DNA from: Stratiolaelaps scimitus
Lineage: Eukaryota; Arthropoda; Arachnida; Mesostigmata; Laelapidae
DNA length: 64,000 nucleotides
Direction: 5' to 3'
NCBI GenBank assembly: GCA_019614645.1
Contig: JABWDB010000001.1
Span: forward strand, 4,030,001 to 4,094,000
Shown: positions 50,461 to 60,858 of the stretch, in pieces
How the letters are laid out: each line of letters begins with the position of its first letter
Position numbering within the stretch: the stretch's first letter is position 1
The notes under the pieces: model-generated
What the model was told of the DNA's origin: nothing
Seen by the model: the letters and a program-made list of their open reading frames with translations, nothing else
Database searches by the model: none
Translations under genes and position numbers: made by a program

Positions 50461-52724
50461 CTGTAATAGCCAAACATGACAGATGAATCTATCTGATAGG
50501 AATACACACAACGTCTCTGGTGCGATCACAGCCCACAGGTCCGGATATTAATTCGATTCGTTCATGCTAGTCGCTCACTAATCGCACCCTGTTTGCATGC
50601 GCTCTGTGGACTCGAAATTTGTTCCAGGTCCTTCTGCGGAGACTGATAAAACTGCCCCATATACGTCAATTACGACCATCACCCCCAAACCACCAACGTA
50701 ACTAGCAGGTATGATGGCTTGTCATTGACAGGCTGTTTGAAGCGTTCGTCCCGAAAAGCCAAACGAAACTAAGCATATTCAACACGTATCCACGGAAGCC
50801 TATACACACCGAGCCACAAACACAAACACGGCGTTAGCACGACAAAAGTAAATAACAGAATTAGGAGCACACGTATCCGCTCAAGAACACCGACATCACT
50901 ACCGTGGGATGTTTTGATGAACGTTAGCATCTCTGTGGCCGATGGAACGGTGCGATTCGTCGCGCACTCACTAGCGATTGCGACCAGCATAACCAGAACA
51001 GGTTCGAACCCCACGGTATGACATTGAACGTCGCTGCCGATTGGCCACTTGCACAATTGTGTTTGTTGCATTGCTCTATACGGTTGTCGGTGGCAGTTAT
51101 AGGCATTGGCAACAACTTCACCACAGATGAGAATCAACTACCTCGTCCAAACTACCCCACCTTACCCCCCCCCCCCCAGTCTCACTTTCTCTCTCTCTCT
51201 CTCTCCCGATCTCTATGCGTTATTGTCGTTGTTGCTGTTGGCCAGCTCTGTTTCATTTCCTACCTTGACTGTCAGTGGCGGGCAGCGATCGTACTGCCCA
51301 GCTAGCCAGCGGCGATCTCCGCATGCAGCGACTCCGTCCGTCCGAGTTCCCCCTCGGCCGAGACACAGAGAGAACCACCAACACAGAAGGACGAAGTGGT
51401 AAAGCAAGCGCACCCTCCGTTCCCCGCGCCCCCAAACCACTCGATTCGACTCAACTCTGCTATCGCAGCATAACACAGCACCACTTCTCTCGTGTCGCTA
51501 CAGCTGCTGCTGCTGCCACTTGCACCACTTCGTTGCACTCGCTACTGACTGCACTTGCATTCACTATCGCTCACTGAACGACACTGCACGCACTCAACAT
51601 CGACGGCAAAACGACCACACCAGCAGCAGCAGTAGTTGTAGCACTTCCACTGGGCACTTCTGCGGTTGTTGTTGTTGTTGTTATTGCTGCTGTTGTTAAC
51701 AACAACAACACGACGAACAAACGAAACGCCGGAGAGTGTGAGCACCGTCAGTCACACAGACTCACACAGGAAGACAGTGATAACAACAACAACAATAATA
51801 ATAACAACGACGACGACGGCGACAATCGTGACGGTAACGACAATGGCAACCCGTTTTGTGCTAAGTACTGATGGACCCACAGTCTCCGGCAACTCGCAGC
51901 AGATGGGCAGACCTATCTAGCACGCTAGCTGGCTGCCTACCGAACGAAGAGACGAGCCCGGAGACTCTGTGCCACTGCAACTGCTACAGCCGTGGAACAA
52001 CGAGAGAACAACAACAAGCGGCGACGGAGCGACACGAACAGCCGCGGCAGTCGCCGCTGCAGCAGCAGCAGCAGTGAAGACGACTAACTCACTACAACCA
52101 TCACCACCGCCGCCACCACCACCACTGCCGCCACCGGTCGTGCTTGTTGTAGTAGTGTGCTGTACTAGTGAGTGCGACAGCAAGGATGGACAGGCAGATC
52201 GGCTGCACTCGCCCCGACAGCATAAGCAGCTTGTGCTGCTGTGGCCGCTGTTGCTGCTGCTACGGCTGCTGCGGCTGTTGGCCCGCTAGCAGCCGTCGCT
52301 CCAGTGTCGGCAGGGGACCAGCAGCGACTACGGACGGAGCAACTTGCTCGTTCGCCCCAATTTGACAAAGCTTGCCACCATCAGTAGTAGTAGTGGTAGC
52401 AGCAGCAGCAATCGTCCGCTCACAGCCACAGCACAACAGCAGCAGGACGCAGCGCCCAGCTCGCAGTGCTCACAGCATTAACCGCAGCTGCTACGCGGCC
52501 GCCGCTGCTGTTGGCAACATCGTTACGATCAAAACAAACTAGCAGACGGCCAAACACAACCAACGGGTGAACGTTCCGACAGCAAACCACAGCACGGCCG
52601 AAGTAACGAATCACACTGTGCACAGGAGGGCGGGGGCAGCAGACAACAAAGCCAGTAGCCGCGACGGCTACTGGCACCCACAGAGCGAGCACTGGAAAAC
52701 ACGCGATTGCGCCCCCGCCACAAT
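50461..52724. other. Sequence upstream of the distal candidate exon, triplet-rich
   Basis: CAG/CTG/CAA/CCA runs at 51500-52520, a C run near 51166-51178 and a CT run at 51187. A promoter or non-coding first exon of the distal RXR transcript may lie here, but I find no diagnostic core element. Confidence 0.35.
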
Positions 52725-52805
52725 TTGAAATGAATTTCCCGGGCTGACTCTCAACCTTAAACATTTAACGTCCACGGTACTGCTTTCGGCATTGGACGGA
52801 CCCCT
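52725..52805 (-). mobile_element. Dispersed repeat, tail copy of the R1-like LINE family
   Basis: The minus strand reads GCAGTACCGTGGACGTTAAA, then GAGAGTCAGCCCGGGAAATT. It is the best match to the copy at 63308-63365 (GCAGCATCATGGACGTTAAA, GTGAGTCAGCCGGGAAAATT). Translated remnants (SNAESS, then DVK) are not open. Confidence 0.5.
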
Positions 52806-53505
52806 GACTGCGCGCCGTAATCTATCGAGCAGCGGTAAAAACCTTGAGCAGGGCACAGGGTTGTCGAGGGATGTCTGCCCCATCTCGAGAAGGTGGCACC
52901 ACTCAGTGATGTAAACAACAATGCAACAAAGAGTGTCTCACTGACGGTTAAGGTTCTTGAAGGTTGAGATGTCATTTTCGAACTGCACTACCAAATATAG
53001 ACGCTGTGTAGTAGTCGGCCTGAATCTGCGGCAGCGAAATTGAGTCAATGGCTTCACTTCTACGGGTGGTAAAATTAAAGACATCCTCTGGCTAAAACAG
53101 CGAACAGCGATACAAACATTTAAACGAAGCCTACGCTACTTTAAACGAAGTCGAACATGGAAGAATTGCATAGGATGTGCTAAGGACTAATTGGGCTTTT
53201 GCATAAGGGAATATAAATTGTATTCGTGTAAGGCAATCCTCAGAGAGTCGTAGAAATATCCTGCTTAAAAATGTGTCTTCGACGACGATGTCGTATTGCG
53301 AAAGAGCGACGGAATAGTTTTTTTTTCTAGTGAGCAAAACTGCGAGATGGCCTCATTCAAGAACCGGGAGGTTTGCTCCGGTTAAAACAGCGGCGAGCAC
53401 CAGAACCACAGAATTCAAATAACGCTCGCAGAGGACCTGCGTGAATGAACAGGAATAGTTCAGAATGAACAGAATAGAGGAGATAGTTCCGATTCGTTCC
53501 TGTTG

Positions 53506-53558
53506 CCAAACAGGAGTATACAGGATAGGGGTTACCCATCCTGTATGCTCCTGTTTGG
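53506..53558. repeat. 21-bp hairpin
   Basis: Arms CCAAACAGGAGTATACAGGA (starting 53506) and its complement ending at 53558 pair throughout, with one T:G wobble at 53517. The loop AGGGGTTACCC can pair partly with itself. Arm length resembles the hairpin at 28387, though the sequence differs. It lies in intergenic DNA about 0.35 kb from a LINE fragment. Confidence 0.55.
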
Positions 53559-53885
53559 TGGATCCTCTAAGCGGTTACAGAAACTCGCCATTTTAGTTTT
53601 ATTACGAGCACATTATGCCGGCCAACACAGCAATGTTTGCTATCCATTGCAAAAACAAACGACAACATGAAAGAGACAGTTTTGAGTATGGAGATAGGCG
53701 AGCGTGGCAGCCGGCAGAGAGCAAATACATCGAATTTTGCGGATCATACGAATCAATCTGCAATTCTTACCATGTAGTAATTAAATATCTAAAGACTTTT
53801 GAGTCACCGCCTGTCGCCATGGTGGCTTTTGCGAGCCGTCTGTGGCATATTGAAAACAATCAAACGAAACAATCTCGTGCGAGCG

Positions 53886-54427
53886 CAGCGCCGGTCGCCA
53901 TCCGCGACACACGATGCTTAATGACACGCTCGTGAGGGCCCTCCACTCCGCCGATAACCCTTGCACAAGGGAGCCACGGGGCCTCGATACCTCTGACGGG
54001 CGAGCCCTGACGGCCTCACTCTTATCCCCTTCCACCGAGGCCAGCACCTCGTTTGGGACGGCACGGTGGTTGACACTCTAGCACCTTCTTATGTCACCCA
54101 CTGTGCAACCATCCCCGGTTACGCGGTAGCGCGGGCGGAGCGGGCCAAGTTACGGAAGTACGCCTCATTCCAGGCAACCCACCTTTTCCGCCCCTTGATT
54201 TTGAGACTTTAGGCGGGCTCAGCTCCCTCACTGCGAACTTCCTCGAAGGGGTCTACCATAGGCTGATCCGTGCCACCGGGGACAAGCGCGCAAGATCTTT
54301 CCTTCTGCAACGCCTGTCTCTCGCTGTGCAGAGAAACAATGTCGGGACAATGTCGGCCTCAGCCCCGGTCCCAGCTAATCCTCCCCCCCCAATAATCCCT
54401 AAATATAATTCCTAATTATTGTATGTA

Positions 54428-54431
<4 letters not shown>
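53886..54431 (+). mobile_element. Non-LTR retrotransposon fragment, C-terminal domain with 3' tail, frameshifted
   Basis: Translation in three frames gives consecutive blocks of a domain common at the C-terminus of reverse-transcriptase polyproteins in invertebrates. They are RHPRHTMLNDTLVRALHSAD with EPRGLDTSDGRALT (from about 53897), LVWDGTVVDTLAPSYVTHC (from about 54043), then DFETLGGL to TGDKRARSFLLQRLSLAVQR (54198-54340). Two frame changes show it is inactive. The 3' end is a C-run followed by AATAATCCCTAAATA, ending at a TA microsatellite (54429-54461), which may have grown from the element's tail. The identical tail motif recurs at 2681-2734. Confidence 0.7.

Positions 54432-54461
<30 letters not shown>
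54429..54461. repeat. (TA)n microsatellite at a LINE 3' end
   Basis: Follows directly after the retrotransposon tail that ends near 54431. Confidence 0.85.
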
Positions 54462-54462
<1 letters not shown>

Positions 54463-54843
54463 AACTCATTGGCTAATTGGCTATCCTTTGATTTAAATAA
54501 TCGGCTGTTTTAAAAAAACTCGCACTGTCACTTCTTCTGTCCGTTCTTTTCGGCTCGGATGGCGGTTGCAAAAATTGGCTCTCTCTATAGTGGTGTGGTC
54601 AAAGTTGTTGCACTTCAAGAGAAATGTATATAGTTATCCGTGTATTGTTTTGAAAATGGCGATTGTGCCTGGTAATCCCTGCTAACGCAATGCGTTACAC
54701 TAAACATCGAAAAGATGGAAGATTGGAAGATCACAAGATGAAAGAGGAATTTCTTAGTTAAGGTATCATTTTCATAACATATCTAGCGTCATTCCGTGAC
54801 CGCGTAATTTCAAGATGAGTTCCGATTAGAAAAGTGGTCACAG

Positions 54844-54887
54844 TAAACACGTAGCAAGTATATATATATATACTTGGTACGTGTTTA
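54844..54887. repeat. Hairpin with a TA core
   Basis: TAAACACGTAGCAAGTATAT and its complement meet at a TATATA core, with one mismatch (G against G at the eleventh position). The arms outside the microsatellite are unique sequence, so this is not just a TA run folding on itself. Confidence 0.5.
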
Positions 54888-55058
54888 ATGTAACCTTTCA
54901 AATAGACAGCTGACCTTTCATATTACGCACTGCTGCAAAGCAGTGAAGAAGTGCTCCATATGTTGACTAAATAGTGTGTCGAATTTTATTAGGCATTGAA
55001 TACATTATGGCATTAGTGTATACATGTATATATGTACGTGTGTGTATATGTGAAATGA

Positions 55059-55150
55059 CTCTACTTGATATGGACTACTTCATATATATTACATACTAAT
55101 ATATATATATATATTTTATATCTGAGATAGTCCATATGAAATAGGGTAGA
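55059..55150. repeat. Imperfect hairpin of about 90 nt
   Basis: The inner arms ATATGGACTA (55068) and TAGTCCATAT (55128) pair exactly; outer TCTAC and GTAGA also pair; the AT-rich middle is loose. It is the third hairpin within 1.7 kb of intergenic DNA. Confidence 0.4.
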
Positions 55151-55979
55151 CATGTTCTAGACCGCAAGAAGAGGAACACATCCGTATAAACAATTAAGAG
55201 GATCTCTATTTGAGTGATTGTTTCATTCCAAAAAGCTTCAATAGTGTACTGCATTTCATTTGTCGTTTTTGATTTGATAAGCAGTAATTATGTAATAATG
55301 ATGTAAGCCACGATTGCATTTGCACATTATGTTGTGCTGTATATATGTCGACATTATGTACAGGCATTTATGTACGTAAATGCATTTAGTAGACGTTTGT
55401 ATCTAGCGCTAGACAGTCTGACTACGCACAACCTCTTGTCAATGTACATCTAAACATGATTGGTTTCTGACTATTTACAGTAACCAGCATGGCATCAATA
55501 TGCATAGTAATCGTATCATGATGATCCTGTTGTAAAGTCATATTGGCGAATTGTCCATTGTATCACAATGATGACTAGTACTATAATAGTTGTAGTGTTG
55601 CAACTAATCGTATTAATTATTTCATTACAGTTGTTGTCTGTATTTACAACTTTACAACAGTCAGCAACCAAGCCATCTCATTTCTCTATTTTGTGTAAAT
55701 ATGGGACGTCTGTTATTTGTTCAGATTGATTTAAACGGATCTTCTCTATTTTTCAAAGGCACAATAAATACAACATTCATCCGAGCTGTTCAATACCGTC
55801 CCTTACATTAGATGTTATTAGTCATTATCCTCACCATCATTGCCAATTGTCTCTACCGACATCAATTTCAATCAGATGTGGACTGGTTTTCATTATCGAA
55901 ATTTCGGTAGAAGTTCCCTTGCAGACAGGTCAATTCACTGAGGATATTAGCCTGCGGATGGTTGTCAACCTACAGTTGA

Positions 55980-56040
55980 ATAGATGCGGCCTAGCAGTGA
56001 GATATGTCCCAGGCTATCGATTTAAATCCCGCCGTAGCCT
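55980..56040 (+). mobile_element. tRNA-like SINE head (weak)
   Basis: GCGGCCTAGCAGTGAGATAT resembles a box A and CGATTTAAATCCCGCC a decayed box B. No cloverleaf is complete. It could equally be chance. Confidence 0.2.
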
Positions 56041-56926
56041 CAGGATAATGTGGATATTTTTTCCCATGTAAGTCTCTCGTAGTAACGCCGCCATACTGAA
56101 GAGGACTGGGACTCCATAAGTACCGAGAAATGTCTGCTGGGAAAAGGGCTCTGGGAGCCAGCAGCAGACGAGAGGTCCACTACCATTTTTTGAAGAGATA
56201 GTCGAACTGGTGGATTTGAAAACTATGAAGCATTTCTAGTATTTAGATATCTTCTTTGGGGGGTAACAAACTGCGCAAACGGTCTCACTGGTCATGGTGT
56301 GTCCATTGGGGTCGCGTCATCATTGGGCCCACTGATTTCTGCTGGGATGGGACACTGGCGGCGCCGTTTTCTTTTTTGGCAAGCGGGACGTGTATCACAA
56401 TTGGTCTTCGTATACTCGTATAGCGCAAACGACCAAGATCCGCGGTCGTCTCAATTCAGTATTCATTGGTAGATCGTACCTTATTGCTGCATGGAGTGTC
56501 TAACTATAATCGCCTATATTGCAATGACAATATTTCGTTTCGGTAGCGATATAATGAGTGGATCACGTTGTCAGTGTAAGTAAATCAATAACTTTAACGA
56601 TGTAAAACGCTCGTAAAACAAGAACCGCTATGGATAATTTCTCCTGTGTTGACTGGAATTCGCTATTTTAGTAGGGGCATAACAAAATTTTACTTGTGGA
56701 TTTCCATTTCGCACTAATAACACTCCACGTCGTTATAGTATATAAACTACCCTTATGCTTATGGGCTGACATGTGTTGTCATCACATTTCTGCTGATTGT
56801 TCTGTTTCCCTAAAACTGTAACAACGGCGTTCGATTATTTATTTTGACGCAATTCAATTTTCATCCCCTGAAAGCAACAAAAGACACCGTTTCTTTCCTT
56901 TTTTCTCTCTCAAATCCTACTATATA

Positions 56927-56930
<4 letters not shown>

Positions 56931-56964
<34 letters not shown>
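56931..56964. repeat. (TA)n microsatellite
   Basis: TA run in intergenic DNA. Confidence 0.85.
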
Positions 56965-56965
<1 letters not shown>

Positions 56966-58520
56966 TTAATACCAGGAGATATCTTTGCTCTGCGACGCAC
57001 TGCTGCTTCGGCGGTAGTATTTACTTATTATTACCAGTTACAAGATGTAGAACTCTAGATGCAGAGTATGCTTCGCATGTATCTGCCACTTTGAGTGAAA
57101 GTGTTTGATATCATCCACTCTTTGCATTCATATACATTTGATTAGTGTCAACCGCCGTCCCATTTTGTTGCTTCGACGTCGCTTGTTCGTTGCTTGATTT
57201 GATTTGACGACTCTAGTTTTTTTATGAAACTTTTATGTTGGCTACCTTTTTTGCCTATATCTCAACGTTTTTCAATCCGAGGTGTTCTTACGCTCCCGTC
57301 AATCTGAAAGCGCTCCCACTTTATCGTGAATGTTACCCGCAGCTGCTAGATGCCTCGTACGGCCCTCGAAAGACTTGAGATTATGCAGTCATTTAGGCTA
57401 AGCTAATGGCCACAGTACACATGTAGAAAGATTTGATTGAGGCAATTTCCAGCAACGGTGACCAGCGTTTTCGGCAGCGCCTACAGCCATTCGTATAATC
57501 ACAACCCGTTTAGTTCTTCGATGTTAACTATCTACGATATTTACAAAGTGTACACATTCAATATCTTTATGTGAGAAAAAGAACGTCTCCATAGCCTTCA
57601 CACTCTTGGTGTCGTGTGATTTCCGCCGACAGTTCGCCCAAATTACCGCACCCCTCCGCGTGGTTGGTCTTCATCCCATTGTCGTGGATCTCATTATGGT
57701 CGAGGATTTACTTTGGCTCGCTTGCCACGTGGAAGAGCTCACCGACACCTACACGATCTTCAATTGTCTCATGTCTCAGAAACGGCGTTCGAAGGAATTG
57801 CTGAATGTGCGAGCGATATTTTGTTGGCGAAATTTCGCCGTTCGCTTCTTGTCGCTGGCGTAACGCCTCGCTGTAGCGCCTTCATCAGGTGGAACCTGAA
57901 AAAAATCCATCGTTTCTTCGGCCTGCTGCCTTCACCGTATATAGGACACCAATGATCTGGGCCGCTTGCCGCAGTGTGTTTCGTCTCGTGAATTTCACCT
58001 ACTCGAATGCGGTTCCCGATCTGCCATAGGCCGTAAATGGCCTTTGACACAATCAGATTTCAAAGCCATATCCGCCGCCGTTGTCGGAAATGCGCAAAAT
58101 TGCTCATTACTGTAATCGAATCCGAGCGAGATCATGAGCGCCTCCCCCTCACGGTCGATCCACTATGGATTACTAGACAATGCCGACCCGCAAAGCACTG
58201 CACTATCTCCTTATCTAGTATATACACCAACATTACTCGTACAATAAGGCTAGTTAGGTTGAGGAACGGTTGACTCAATTTCGTCACCTCCATTAGCCAC
58301 CAACGATACGGAGAGAGGGCCGTGGGGGGGGGCCAGGCGCAGCTAAATTATCAAAATACTAGCTATGTACACAGCCGTATCCGTTGCCTTTGTATTGTAG
58401 ATATCCATATCTAGATCTTCTACTCGTCACCATCTCTATGCAGAATTCGCTGTATAGCTGTTTCTATACATTGTCTTGTTCGGCAACGAGTGTGTCGATT
58501 ACTTCGTTCATCTTGGTCAC

Positions 58521-58699
58521 CTGTGCCTTCGCTACGAGGGCGACTACAAAGAAAGCGACGACCTTGTCACTGATCTTGGACGGAAGGAATATGGCAACAA
58601 GGATGAAATCCGTTAAATAGATTAGCGTACAGGTTATACGTCCTTCGATGGTGTCGAACGTGATACCGAAGAGACTACAGATCATCAGCTGCCAACCGC
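58521..58699 (-). CDS. Membrane-protein gene, exon 4
   Basis: The acceptor ATCAACTTTGCAG opens a phase-1 exon encoding GWQLMICSLFGITFDTIEG, a hydrophobic segment TLIYLTDFILVAIFL, then SDKVVAFFVVALVAKAQ. It ends at CAG|GTGACC in phase 0. The frame stays open 17 codons past that donor, to a TAG at 58472-58470, so a later donor (AAT|GTATAG) is also possible. Confidence 0.42.
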
Positions 58700-60858
58700 C
58701 TGCAAAGTTGATAACTAAAACAGAGCAAATCTCTGTATTAGGAAAGGCAAAATAGGTGGCCTCTCGTGGCCTTGAACGGAAATGGAGGAAACGTCGTTTT
58801 CAGGCACCACGGTATAAAACCGAGTAGTCCTTCTACGAGAAACCAGATGACAAGCAGGCATTGAACAACCTATCGGGGTTATGAGGCATTGAACAACCTA
58901 GCGGGTAACAATCCTCCGAAAGATCTTTCGCGCAAGCAGATAAATGTATTTATCCTGTTGATGATGATTCACGAAATTATTAGTCGATCATCCACTGCTC
59001 GAGGAAGGGTAAATTTCGCCGTGTACTCACAATTAAAGATGAACACGCAGGTGGTATCCATCATAACAGAAAGTTGAGCTGATAAGTACGACAGCGATGT
59101 CAGGAATAGAAATGAGAAAATGAAGTTCAGCGTGGGATGGGCCTTCACTCGCGGGAAGATGTGTATAAAAAATAGAACTAACGTAGCTCCGCTGAAAGGC
59201 AAACGAGCATAGACACGACAGATGAGCACTAGCAACTTTGGCGTTGTCAGCATTCGTAGGCATTGTTTGTTGGCACTTCGAGGACTGAACCCTTCCCTTG
59301 GTGCGCATCTGATTGGGTTGAAATATAAAATCAAATGACGACAACAGGTTAATAAAGCGAAGAAGACATTTGACATAGGTACACCCTACACTTCTAGTTA
59401 TCCGCACCGGTGTCGAAATCGGGACACAGTAGGTAGTGTTTGGAACGCGTTCAAGTGAAGCTTATCAGATAAGTTATATAAAAAATGAGCATAACCAATC
59501 GGTCAGTTCGAAACGAAGGAAATGCTGTTACAGGCTGACCCCATGCTGGCTCTTCTTCTGTCGGATATTTCTCAGTAGTTGTCCGTGTAATGTGCGTCAC
59601 CAGTAAACATGTCGAGAGGTGAAATTATCGATTATATATAACATATCGAGTAATGTCTAGTTCTGCATGCGTAGCAGATGTATTCAGCACTTTGAAAGGC
59701 GGAGCTACACCCAAGATGGTATATATATTATACACTGGTGTAGCATTGTGCATGTACCCATATATTTGCCAAAAAGCGTTTCCCATCGTTGTCGCGACGT
59801 CAGTCTCTCTGTCCCGCATCGGCCTCCGAGTAATTCACCAGGGGCGTGTTCGATTACACAATGAGCTCGCTCTAACTATGTATGTATAGATCTAGTAGAA
59901 AATCGAATATGTACACGATATTCGGGGGCAAGGCTGGTCACTCACAAGGCAACAAACACGGTTCGCTTATGTTCGAGAATCCAAGAATGAACGGTGGGTT
60001 CGAACAGGGCAAGTCCGACGATTGCTGCTAGATAGCCGGACGGAAGGCTCACGAAGAAGAATACGACACATCCAAGCTGTCTTCTTGATGTTCTCGCTTT
60101 TGGTTGGGTGAACTCCTTCGAAGGTGGAGTTATATGTTCTGTAATGAGATGTAACGCAAGTAAGATTACTCATAGACTGATACCTACTCTGGTGATGAAG
60201 CGACAACAATCACGTGATTATAGTGGGAATTAGGCTTTATTGGTTAAAGGCTTTCTTGGTTTATTAAAGGAGGTGCAATTGTCACAATGCTTAAGCTCAG
60301 CTTATATGTCATCAGGCGGGCGTAACCAATGTTGTCTGTTTAGGCTTGAGATTCTACACTATCGTGATGCTGGGGACGATGAGCCGCCATGAGTCGCCAA
60401 CGACTCCAACATTAGCTTGAACGACGAAATCATTCACATTATTTGCTATAGGTGATATGGCATTCATTGAATTGTGTTTATATTATAGAATATGCTTAGG
60501 ATTCATTATCACCACGGTGTGGTACAGATTGTCAAACTAGAAATAGGGTTTATGTTACGCCTTAACGATAACTCCAGAGAGTGAATGTTTAATCATTACG
60601 ACAATGCAATGGTTAGTTTGCAAGCACTGCTGCAAAACGACATTGCAATGGTCGTGGCTTTCGCGGTCGCGGCGTGGAGACTTTATGAGGCCCGTGTTCG
60701 ATCCCAAACGAAGACTCACTCATTTCATCATCCTTACTCGAGCGGAGTAATTTTGTGATTCTGATTTCATAATCGTAGTTACGTTTGACCAGCTTCATTA
60801 TCATGACAATTCCTGCCAGTAACAAGCTCAAATTTCGAAGCACCACCCAACGGGCCAT
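58521..60858 (-). CDS. Multi-pass membrane protein, gustatory-receptor-like layout (partial; 3' exons not found)
   Basis: Four minus-strand exons (60858-60738, 60138-59946, 59308-59031, 58699-58521) join with phases 1, 2, 1, 0 and no stop, giving 257 residues. The donors are GTAAGG, GTGAGT, GTGAGT and GTGACC; the acceptors are pyrimidine-rich. The ATG at 60858 has an in-frame TAA 13 codons upstream. The protein opens with a hydrophobic stretch (LSLLLAGIVMIMKLV) and a basic loop. Likely membrane segments follow: GCVVFFFVSLPSGYLAAIVG, then a hydrophobic run after SGATLV, then FIFSFLFLTSLSYLSAQL, then TCTLIYLTDFILVAIFL. Spaced hydrophobic segments, basic loops and small exons recall arthropod gustatory receptors, but I see no diagnostic TYhhhhhQF end. 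The rest may lie below 58520 (an open phase-0 stretch begins at 58162), or the gene may be a pseudogene. Family assignment is inference. Confidence 0.45.
58856..58900. repeat. 28-bp tandem duplication (1.6 copies)
   Basis: AGGCATTGAACAACCTA occurs at 58856 and again at 58884, separated by TCGGGGTTATG. It lies in the intron between the third and fourth exons of the membrane-protein gene. Confidence 0.65.
59031..59308 (-). CDS. Membrane-protein gene, exon 3
   Basis: The acceptor CAACCCAATCAG opens 278 nt, closing at donor GTGAGT. Phase 2 in and phase 1 out, agreeing with both neighbours. It holds two long hydrophobic segments separated by HIFPRVKAHPTLN, and ends MMDTTCVFIFN with one base of the next codon. 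Another frame across the same bases is also open for over 100 codons, so frame choice rests on the phase agreement and the hydrophobic pattern. Confidence 0.47.
59946..60138 (-). CDS. Membrane-protein gene, exon 2
   Basis: The acceptor CATCTCATTACAG is followed by 193 nt, closing at donor GTGAGT. It encodes a basic loop (PKARTSRRQ) then a strong membrane helix (VVFFFVSLPSGYLAAIVGLA) and an extracellular-type loop with FEPTVHSW. Phase 1 in, phase 2 out. No function can be read from it alone. Confidence 0.47.
60738..60858 (-). CDS. Membrane-protein gene, exon 1 (start)
   Basis: Encodes 40 residues from MARWVV to LLRS plus one base. The donor is GA|GTAAGG, phase 1. A TAA lies 13 codons upstream in frame. 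The hydrophobic stretch LSLLLAGIVMIMKLV may be a membrane segment or a signal anchor. Confidence 0.4.

Larger units (their letters stand above)
54462..58160. other. Intergenic DNA with hairpins; possible 3' exons of the membrane-protein gene at the upper end
   Basis: AT-rich, with hairpins at 54844 and 55059 and a TA run at 56931. Between 57600 and 58160 all frames are unusually open on both strands, and a phase-0 stretch on the minus strand starts after an acceptor-like AG at 58163. I could not choose an exon structure. Confidence 0.35.

Noticed and set aside
58795..58868. Hydrophobic minus frame (CLLVIWFLVEGLLGFIPW) as an extra exon of the membrane gene
   Set aside because: No acceptor gives the right phase from the previous exon and no donor fits the next; direct splicing across it is in phase.
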